Assembly: GCF_905163445.1 (NCBI RefSeq)
Contig: NC_053195.1
Location: 3,958,501 to 4,022,500 of the forward strand
Direction of reading: 5' to 3'
Origin: Pararge aegeria
Lineage: Eukaryota > Arthropoda > Insecta > Lepidoptera > Nymphalidae
Length of the DNA: 64,000 nucleotides
This document shows, piece after piece, positions 55,906 to 64,000 of this stretch; the first letter of the stretch is position 1; every line of letters starts with the position of its first letter. The notes beneath the pieces were generated by a model that did no database searches, was not told the DNA's origin, and was given only the letters and a program-made list of their open reading frames with translations. Made by a program: the position numbers and the translations under genes.

Positions 55906-57984
55906 CCAATGTTGGGCGCAGGCCTTATATAAGCTTGAACGACACGCTATAACCCTTAGGAGCTGAGAAAATAAAGTATTAGCACGGATGGGTATTTCAA
56001 GCATTGTGTACATCAGCAGTTGAAAGTTTGTATGTGAAAAATTTACGTACGACGAAATCGTGGGGAACCGCTAATATTTCTATAATAGGTACGTGAACAC
56101 TGTATAAATATTGTTTGTTTGTTTGAAATCGTTATTGCACACACACACATTTTATACAAAGTAAACACATATACAGAAGAAACTTAGAATATAAAATAGA
56201 GCGTGCAGAGGCGGTCTTATCACTAAAGCGATCTCTTCCAGACAACCTTTGAAGTTAGGAAAGACGAAGGAACGTGTTTAAAGTTAATTGTAAAACATAA
56301 CTTCTTGGGATTGGTAAGTAGATGTTCTGGCACAATGTTGCTACTCTAGCCGGTAATTTATTATCTACTTTTGCACAAAGCATTATCAGTATATCTTTGA
56401 AGTCGTGAAACCACCATATTAAACCAACCGTAAATATTAACGTTTAACGGTTTTACATACTTGTTGTTTGATGACTCTACGTAGTGCAGTTTGTATATCA
56501 ATTTTATGATCTTACAAAGGAATTCTTAAAGGCTGCAAGATGTTTAATCACTTAACACAGATCCTATGCTTTTTAGAACAGTTCTCGTAACTCGGAAACA
56601 GTGCAATAATTTAGTAAAAATTAGCCCCTAGTTAAAGTAGATCCAACGAGTCGCTGGGAGCCGCTGGAGACAAGCGACCCAGAACCGTGAATTTTGGAAC
56701 TCCCTATAAAATACCTATCTCCAGTAGTGGATTTCAATCGGTTGAAGTGATGATGACGATGAGAGTAAATAGCACATTGAAGTAACTGTCTTTTAAATCA
56801 ATCGATCTCTGTCTCTCTCTCACTCAGTCTCAAACACAAAAGGGACCGTGTTATCTCAAATATATTTTAGCGCAATGTTGCGCAGCTAATATTGCAAAAA
56901 CTGTTCATTTATTTGCGTTGTCAATTGACAAAGAATGATAAGGCTAGGATACTGGCCGCAGGCATTTACAGCTTCATCCCACCATGCCGCTCAAAAACGG
57001 GTTGGCGGGCTTTTAATAATTAATTTTAGTGTTAAGTGTTAACATAAATCCTGTACTGACGTCTTAAGGGGCACGGCGGCAAATTTCCTAACTCCAGATT
57101 TTTTACTTTATTTTACTTTTTTTTACATTTTTTTTACTGCTCGAAAATCGAACCTAGGACCTCCGTGAAAAATGCTTACAACTACACCAAGAAGGCAGCT
57201 TAAGATGAGATCAATACTTGAATGTAAATTTTAAAACCAGCCGGGATTTAGCGAGATTACCTACCTACATCGTATCGTAAACATTTTACGGTTTGGCATA
57301 CCGAATGCGCTAAAAAACTAAAATATACGGAGCTTTATTCACCCCTGCGATTCTATGAATAAAACACCTAAAACTGGTAAATTATTCCACGATTACGTCG
57401 TCTGGACTAGATTTTTTGTCGTAAAATTATCTAGATTATGCGTATTTAGATATGTTTATGCAAGTAGGTAGGTATGCTACTGTACTCAGACATAAAGTGT
57501 CTACTGCCTAGATAAATAATGTATCGTTCGTTTTTTACACAACAAGGGCAAATTTCAAAATGCTCAGCGTCACTCAGCTAGTGATGGAGAGAGCTAAATA
57601 GAGCAATAAGGAGATTCGTATACGGTAGAAGAACCAGTGCTACCGGCATTTCCGAAATGAAGTGTCAAAGTTAACTGATAAAATATTTGTAAAGCATAAC
57701 TCAATGAAACTTAATTTATTTTTCTCAATAAACAGTGTTTTTTACTTTTATTTGTAGTTTCGATTTATAGCGCGGTTATTCTAGATGACGTCACTAAAAA
57801 AATTGGCCACGGTACTTAAAAATGCGATCAAGGTTGTCGCTTTTTAATTTTTTTGATAAATGTCTATTACTACTTAACTATGTGACATGGATTTTTTTCC
57901 TTATTTTTCCCTGAACTGGTATGAGTTGGCCTCTCGGCTGGTACCATTTTATCGTCAAGTTTTGGGACATCCTGTATATATATA
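55906..57984. other. Intergenic, repeat fragments
   Basis: Family-D repeat at 56105-56275 (GGCGGTCTTATCACTAAAGC GATCTCTTCCAG), an RTE fragment at 56645-56690 (QRVAGSRWRQATQNREFWN) and a reversed tRNA-like SINE head at about 57130-57200. No gene seen. Confidence 0.5.
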
Positions 57985-58248
57985 CTATTTACTACGACAA
58001 TACACACATAGCCATCTAGCCCCAAAGTAAGCGTAGCTTGTGTTATGGGTACTAAGATGAATATTTTTTTATGAATTAAATACATAAATATTAAACAAAT
58101 TTATACAGATAAACGCCCATGAAAAACACATTCACACATTGAAAAACATTGATGTTCATCACACAAACATGTTCCAGTTGTGTGGGAATCGAACCCCCGG
58201 CCATGGACTCAGAAAGCAGGGTTGCTGGCCACTGCGCCAGTCGGCCGT
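57985..58248 (-). mobile_element. SINE family A, full length
   Basis: Reverse copy: ACGACAATACACACATAGCC, CCCAAAGTAAGCGTAGCTTG, GGGAATCGAACCCCCGGCC and the head CACTGCGCCAGTCGGCCGTC. Confidence 0.85.
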
Positions 58249-58283
58249 CATGCTCATGGTAGCTCATGGATTCTCTGTTACTG

Positions 58284-58534
58284 CAGGGCTAGCACAGGCT
58301 GGAGATAAAAATTATATCCCCTGACAAGGGGATATAATTAACGTGTCCACCTGCTAAATCACTGGAACATGGAACAGGAGAAGTTTACCCCCGTTTATTA
58401 ATACACATATATTATTTGGATAGTATTTCCACTTGTGCGCCAGTGCTCTGAGAGTGGATAAAGCTGTGAGACAAGGTAAATTTTTAATTTTTCCCTGGGG
58501 AGATAATTGTCTCCTGCCCATGGTAGCCGTGCTG
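58284..58534. mobile_element. TATATCCCC MITE, best intact copy
   Basis: 251 bp. Left TIR CAGGGCTAGCACAGGCTGGA GATAAAAATTATATCCCC; right end GGGGAGATAATTGTCTCCTG CCCATGGTAGCCGTGCTG. No ORF. Target duplication not obvious. Confidence 0.75.
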
Positions 58535-58904
58535 AAACTGTTGTTGCTAGGAGAGGGGCAAACAGCTCGTAGAACCGATGGATGTTCGGGTCGACACCGC
58601 AGTTAACTCATAATACCTCCCACGAGCTGAACAAACGACATAAATTGAGTCGCAGAGAGTCGCTGGATACGATCGTTACAAAAATGTAGGGTTGAAATCC
58701 ATACAAAAGACCAATGTTTAGCAATGGACGTCATATGGTTGATATGGTTGTTTCCGCCATTTTGATTTCTCGATTTTACGGCCGCTTCCCGAACTTTTAT
58801 TAGAAAGATATTAAGTATAGATTTTTTTTAATGTAAGTTATGTAGGCATACACCAGTAAACGGTCCAAGTAACTGTAGTCGAAGGAATATAATAATAGAT
58901 AAAT

Positions 58905-59090
58905 GAATATACTACGACAATTCACAATACCTACACACATCGCCCCAAAGCGTAGCTTGTATTATGGGTACTAAAATGACTGGTGAATATTTTTATGAAT
59001 AATATATAAAAATAATTAAAATAAAGAGATATACCCAGGAACTGAAAAATATTCATGTTCATCACACAACCATTTTTCAGTTGTACGCTG
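58905..59090 (-). mobile_element. SINE family A, head missing
   Basis: ACTACGACAATTCACAATAC, CCCCAAAGCGTAGCTTGTAT and ATTCATGTTCATCACACAAC, ending at CAGTTGTA, with the tRNA-like head lost. Confidence 0.75.
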
Positions 59091-60519
59091 TATTATAAAA
59101 TCATAAAGCTGTGAAATCCCTGTTTTGAAGTCGGAAATGAGTTAGTTGAATTTAAACGCAAATTTAAAGATCACGCAAACTCTTCAATTCTAAATTGTAA
59201 CTGCCTTAAACAGAAAAAGTGGGTAGGTAGGTAGTCGGATACACGTTTAATATAACAATCCATAACAAAGTTGATTTTTTTTTTAATCTAAAAGAATAAA
59301 ACAAACTTTTGAAATTGTTCTGTTAAAGTATCAATTGTAATTAATTAATTTCACTTTAACGAGTAGTAAATTATATAAATAACCCAATTTTACAAAGTTT
59401 AAGATATTAACCAATTTAATAAAAAAGGAGGAGATTCTTCTAATCTGTGATACGCATGATAGTAGCATTAACATTAAGCTTAATTGAATATTATTCATTA
59501 TTACCCACTCTTACTACAATTCACTGTATTTCGATAGATACATGGATATAAAATGTTACAATCATGATAGATAAAGATCATGAAAATACATTGTATAGAT
59601 TGATAAATGTCACACCAAAAGCCCATTAAAATTCCAGCCAGATGGTTTATCTACCGAGAAGTATCTTGTCGTATAAAATATGCGGAAAGACGTTCTATGG
59701 GTAAGTTTAGACACAACCATAAGTGGGAAATTTAAAAAACACAAAAAAACGCATATTTATCTACTTACATCAAGATAGGTCCAACACACAAAATACCCAA
59801 GCTCTTGCGCACGCACGTTACGTCCGTTGCCGTATATTTTTAATATAAAAATATCTAGTCCCGTATCGAATCATAAAAATATAAATATTTTAAGATCGAC
59901 CGTTCGCGCAGCACTAAGCCTCGTCTACCCATTGACGTATTCATTTCGAACTAATTTCGGTGCAGCGACTATTCCGCGATTCTGTAAACATCGCAGCGGT
60001 GAAATACGACCAGTTTCACTTGATCTCCAAACTGCCAATGGGATCTTCGTTTCCACCCAGAACCCTAGTCAACAGGAGAGACTCGGTGTTCCAATTCAAA
60101 TTGGTTGTTTTCCCGACTTACAACTTTACGAATGCAGTAGGTGTAAACTCTCAGAGGGTATAGTTTAAAACTATTATTGTTTGAAACTTTTTAGGGACGT
60201 AAAGTTTGTACGCAATAAGTTCTGTTTTAGGCACACAGTGAGTCAGCGGCGATGAGGAAATGCGTGCAAGTTATAATTTCGGACCGGCCGACATTGTTTA
60301 ATGGTTTTATAAATCTAAACCGTATACCTAGGCACGCGTTTCCTTAGGAAATCACTGTGTGAACATAAGCGATGACTGGCCTCCATTTACCTGATATGAT
60401 AGATGCGTCTGTTGTTTCATTTGGCAGGATTACCAGAAACACTGCAGTTCTACAAATTATGGATTGTATGTCACTGTGAGATCTTGCTTTCAAAGCTCAA
60501 TGATTTTTTAAGACTTTGT
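59091..60519. other. AT-rich intergenic with a higher-GC island
   Basis: 59090-59820 is AT-rich with nothing recognised. About 59890-60160 is noticeably higher in GC and holds two overlapping open frames (113 and 67 codons), neither resembling a protein I know. Confidence 0.4.
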
Positions 60520-60531
60520 AGTAGCATTGCT

Positions 60532-61060
60532 TGAAAATATGGAAAAACAGGAACATAACAAAAGCTACTAAGATCCGGCTTGTTCAAACACTTGTTTGCC
60601 CCATATTTTTATACGCTGCAGAGACGTGGACTTTGCGACTAGTCGAGAAGAAGAAAATTGATGCTCTGGAGATGTGGTGCTGGAGACGAATGCTGGGAGT
60701 GTCATGGACCGAATTTCGTACCAACATCTCTATACTCCAAGAAATCGGCATTAAAAAACGTCTTTCGGCGTTAGTACAGAGTCGCATCTTAAAATTCTTC
60801 GGGCACGTCTCCCGGCGTGAGAGTGACTCCATGAGTCTTGTCGTGCAGGGCAAGGTGGAGGGCACTAGAGGTCGAGGAAGGTCACCCTTGCGATGGACCG
60901 ATCAGATTAAGTCTGCTGTGGGTGGCCCTTTGCACGAGTGCACCAGGCTTTCGGCCAGCCGAGAGAAGTTGCGGATGCTCGTGGGGCGTGTGACATCTGC
61001 CCTCAAAGACGCTTCATGATGACCACGACCACTCTACCAAGAGTGTAACGACAAAGAAGA
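60532..61060 (+). mobile_element. 5'-truncated RTE-clade LINE with intact target duplication
   Basis: A continuous 162-codon frame (60531-61019) encodes the C-terminal end of an RTE-type endonuclease/reverse transcriptase: TLVCPIFLYAAETWTLRLVE, ALEMWCWRRMLGVSWTEFRT and SRILKFFGHVSRRESDSM, then a GRGRSPLRWTDQI motif. The frame has no internal stop. The 3' UTR is short and ends AACGACAAAGAAGA. Flanked by 12-bp duplications AGTAGCATTGCT (60520-60531 and 61061-61072). The 5' end, including most of the ORF, is missing, so it is dead. Confidence 0.92.
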
Positions 61061-61072
61061 AGTAGCATTGCT

Positions 61073-62040
61073 AAAGTGCCAAAATAAATTGAGAGTCGCA
61101 GGTTTTATTGGGACATCTTTGCATATAAAATTACTTTCTCACTTACAATGTACAGCACCAGAAGATAACCAGCTATAAAATATTCACTCGCTCGCTAAAT
61201 ATATGATACTATCTTGAATTTGCGATTTTTTAGACCCCCAAATTGCTTGTGTGCTTGTGTTGCTGGAAATAAGTAATTTAAAAAAAATTCCGCACTGCTT
61301 TGTCTTGTGACATTTATCAGCGTGTCCCTTGGATTTCCGTCGTCCGCCCATCTATCAGGATCGGAAACCCAAAGTTCTACGAAATACGTGCTCCACCCAT
61401 GATGCGCTTAAACTTACAAAGGTTATTGACGCTTTTCTGTACTAAAACATAGGGCCTTAAAAATAAATGTGAATTGACTAACGAATAGCGTGACAAAACA
61501 CTGAATAATTATGAGTTTTGTGTCGCTCTGACTTTAAAAGGTTCTCTTAGTAAAAAAGTGACAAGACAATGAAGACCTGTTCCGAGGTTACTTCACGTTT
61601 ATTTGTATGGTCCACAACGTTTACCCGTAAAAGTAGGCACTTGAGTTAGGTACCTAAGTCATAAAAAAATGCTTTATTGTCATAAAGAAAAAAAACAGAA
61701 TTTTGATTCTGTTTAGTTTTCCTTAAACATAACACATAAAATTTATACAAATTTTGTTTTATTTTGCACACATAAAAAGTGTACCTGTTCTTCGAACTAG
61801 TTGAGACTGTGTCTCGGAAAACAGGGCTAAACCGCTCGATGACATAGCTTAATAATAAGAAATTTAGATCACTTGTATACCTATACCCAAGTACTCGTGG
61901 TTGTGTTTGTACGTGTCATAAGTGTCCATGCCAGAATGATATAGTGAATTTTAAATTGAGCTTAGGCTAAAAAAAGGGGAGATATGAGGTTTCAACCCCC
62001 GCAAGCACCTTCAACTTTTCGGAGTTATATTTGCGTTTTT
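61073..62040. other. Intergenic, unassigned
   Basis: AT-rich sequence with only short open frames. No gene or nameable repeat seen. Confidence 0.4.
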
Positions 62041-62300
62041 AATTAATGGAATTTAAAATAGAGCGGGCAGTTACCTTGGCCATCGAATTAGTTTGGCCAT
62101 CCAAAGGGGCAATGCTGCCAGCATCTTAGGAACTGTGCCTCGCTGCGGTGGTTTCGAGGACGTTTTAGATTTTGTTTAGTTTTAGGTTATATTTATATTT
62201 TAAAGAAACAATATTACTATAATAATAAAGAGTATAAATAATATGTAAATAATATATAAATAAATACGATTATATAATTATAAAAAAAAAAGTAAAACAT
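62041..62300 (+). pseudogene. Non-LTR ORF C-terminus and 3' tail
   Basis: Translation AIQRGNAASILGTVPRCGGF then EDVLDFV and a stop, reached after one frame disturbance upstream. Followed by an AT-rich 3' UTR with TAA-rich ending and poly-A. Typical lepidopteran LINE ORF end. Confidence 0.6.
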
Positions 62301-62309
62301 CACTTGAAA

Positions 62310-62705
62310 GAAAACATCCTGAGGAAACCTGCATGTCTGAGATTACTCCTTAACGTTCTCAAGTCTGGGAAGCCTACCAATCCGCACTTGGCCAGCGTAG
62401 TGAACTACGATCTAAACCCTTCTCATTCTTAGAGGAGACCCGTGCCCTATAGTACCCATTACCAGTAGTAGCTGGCAGTGGCGTGCAAAGAGGGTATGCA
62501 CAGGGTATGCAGATGATATAAAATGAAGAAAAACTCCAGTACGAGTTTTAAAAACTTAAGGGTATCCTTTTTAAAACTCTTACAATGCCTATCCTTGAGT
62601 TTTTTTGTACTGGAGATTTTTTTCATTATGTATCATCTGCATACCCTGTGCATACCTCTATGCACGCCACTGGTAGCTGGTAATGGGTTGATCATGATGA
62701 TGACG
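62310..62705 (+). mobile_element. SINE family B with a nested hAT MITE
   Basis: Body AGGAAACCTGCATGTCTGAG ... TAGTACCCATTACCAGTA, then the MITE (62476-62672), then the SINE end TAATGGGTTGATCATGATGA. Confidence 0.8.
62476..62672. mobile_element. hAT-type MITE, 197 bp, 8-bp target duplication
   Basis: TIRs CAGTGGCGTGCAAAGAGGGT and (reverse) CAGTGGCGTGCATAGAGGTA; nearly the whole element is palindromic, including CTCCAGTAC arms. Perfect duplications GTAGCTGG at 62468-62475 and 62673-62680. No ORF. Confidence 0.93.
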
Positions 62706-62737
62706 AAGTAACCTTACCTACTCTATAAGCAATTTTG

Positions 62738-63060
62738 AAACGTCAAATATGTCTAGTGACTTAACCATCCGATTGGTTCGGAAGGATTTGAAATGTCAAA
62801 TATGTATATAGTGACTTAACCATCCGATTGGTTCGGAAGGATTTGAAACGTCAAATATGTCTATAGTGACAACCATCCGATTGGTTCGGAAGGATTTGAA
62901 ACGTCAAATATGTCTATAGTGACTTAACCATCCGATTGGTTCGGAAGGATTTGAAACGTCAAATATGTCTATAGTGACTTAACCATCCGATTGGTTCGAA
63001 AGGATTTGAAACGTCAAATATGTCTATAGTGACTTAACCATCCGATTGGTTCGGAAGGAT
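62738..63060 (+). repeat. 55-bp minisatellite, six units
   Basis: Six head-to-tail units of GAAACGTCAAATATGTCTAT AGTGACTTAACCATCCGATT GGTTCGGAAGGATTT. Most differ by 0-3 substitutions or a 2-bp indel. Each unit includes the small palindrome AACCATCCGATTGGTT. Confidence 0.95.
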
Positions 63061-63189
63061 TCATTATTTATTTATTGAAGGGTAACTTCTTTAGAATAGT
63101 TGTGATTTCAAATTCAATGCAACGACAAAATAAGTCCATAGAGACACAAACACATAAATATATAGGACAGAGTGAGATAGAGAACATTA

Positions 63190-63470
63190 TACATTTTTGA
63201 CGTGATGACGTCTTATAATTCGATGGAGCCGGCTGCACGCACGAAAAAACATGACGTATGTGGTGTTACCTCGCTCTGAGGCGTTCCATTCAAGGCTTGA
63301 AGTGCAAGCGAGGGCGCGGAACGAGCGACAAAGAGGCACAGTCGGCCTCCGCGTTCGACATCTGTCTCTCTCCTACTTGAGTGAGCGATGCGTCCGCGTG
63401 GACAGCTTCTATACAATAATACATTTACATGTTTTCGGCAAGGATGAAGTGCAGTGAAAAGTGAATGTGG
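63190..63470. repeat. GC-rich block, probably repeat-derived
   Basis: Runs from GATGGAGCCGGCTGCACGCA through GTTACCTCGCTCTGAGGCGT and GCGGAACGAGCGACAAAGAG to GATGCGTCCGCGTGGACAGC, far richer in GC and CpG than the surroundings. Open frames on both strands have no recognised domain. I recall similar sequence as a widespread lepidopteran repeat, but cannot verify this. A promoter or 5' exon is the alternative. Confidence 0.4.
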
Positions 63471-64000
63471 TGTCAATTGTTTATAGCAACGATAATATCT
63501 ATCAAACAAATAAAATTGAAATTTTCTTTTGAAAAAAGCAACCATTCCATCAGTATTTACTTACGACGTTGTCACGTTCAACTATCGTCAGTAAGCCGAC
63601 TTTACAGACAACCAATTTTTTTTTTACCTATTCTAGTTACCATGGAAACTAAATCATCACATCCAGCTCAATCTCTCGTAGGCTACTTTTCAGATTTTTT
63701 TTTTATTTACTTGCATCCATGAATTTACATAGTCATGAGGCCCTGTAAGGGCGTAGCAATAAAAAAGTGTGATCCTTATAATTATTACAAATAATTCAGG
63801 CGAATTCAGTATTTAATCATTGGTGGAAATTTACCATCGTTTATGTACCTAAGTTGTGGTAACTTTATCGGATTATGTGATAAAAAACTATTACTCTAAT
63901 GTGACTGTTTGTTGTTTCTCTGGAACAAGTAATAAATAAATATTTTAAGTTAGTAATAAGTTATATAGGATCATTTTGTAGTAAAAATAAAATTGACGCT
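63471..64000. other. AT-rich right edge, unassigned
   Basis: No gene or nameable repeat. The open frame at 63465-63722 has no protein-like features. Confidence 0.4.

Noticed and set aside
59827..60168. 113-codon ORF as a gene
   Set aside because: No recognisable domain, overlapped by another frame, and no supporting splice or start context.
62738..63060. CRISPR-like array
   Set aside because: The units are contiguous 55-bp tandem repeats without unique spacers, in a eukaryotic context.
63213..63545. 110-codon minus-strand ORF
   Set aside because: It lies in the GC-rich repeat-like block. Its translation is Arg/Ser-rich low-information sequence and is probably repeat-derived.

Overview
The window is eukaryotic, almost certainly lepidopteran and most likely a nymphalid butterfly. 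It is AT-rich, its genes have GT-AG introns, and it carries many copies of interspersed repeats that I recognise as lepidopteran: tRNA-derived SINEs, Helitrons with CTAG ends, RTE-type LINE ends and hAT-type MITEs. The assignment rests on these repeats and on conserved proteins. No database search was possible.

Layout. (1) 2.0-3.9 kb: a divergent pair, PDCL (phosducin-like protein 1, minus, intronless) and SNRPF (Sm-F, plus, two coding exons), sharing about 640 bp of promoter sequence. (2) 7.4-20.4 kb: TGS1 (trimethylguanosine synthase, minus), which I assembled from ten coding exons whose splice phases all agree (928 aa). (3) 21.1-31.3 kb: LSG1 (60S-subunit GTPase, plus), also ten coding exons with consistent phases (669 aa), head-to-head with TGS1 about 0.7 kb away. 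(4) 31.3-42.5 kb: an intergenic block built mostly from transposable elements. (5) 42.5-43.6 kb: an intronless ankyrin/SOCS-box gene resembling ASB17. (6) 43.6-64 kb: about 20 kb of repeats with no convincing host gene. It includes a young 5'-truncated RTE LINE with an intact target-site duplication, several nested insertions and a 55-bp minisatellite.

Biology. The left half is a housekeeping cluster biased towards RNA and RNP assembly. Sm-F is a core-ring protein of spliceosomal snRNPs, TGS1 hypermethylates the snRNA cap after Sm-ring assembly, LSG1 releases the export adaptor from 60S subunits, and PDCL is a co-chaperone of the CCT chaperonin. Both pairs are head-to-head, so shared promoters are likely. 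ASB17-like proteins are substrate adaptors of Cullin-5 ubiquitin ligases.

I found no prokaryote-style system, CRISPR array or credible new multi-gene system. The notable structure is in the repeats: MITE-in-MITE and Helitron-in-MITE nests resolved to the base, a repeat with interlocked inverted repeats, and several unexplained near-perfect hairpins.
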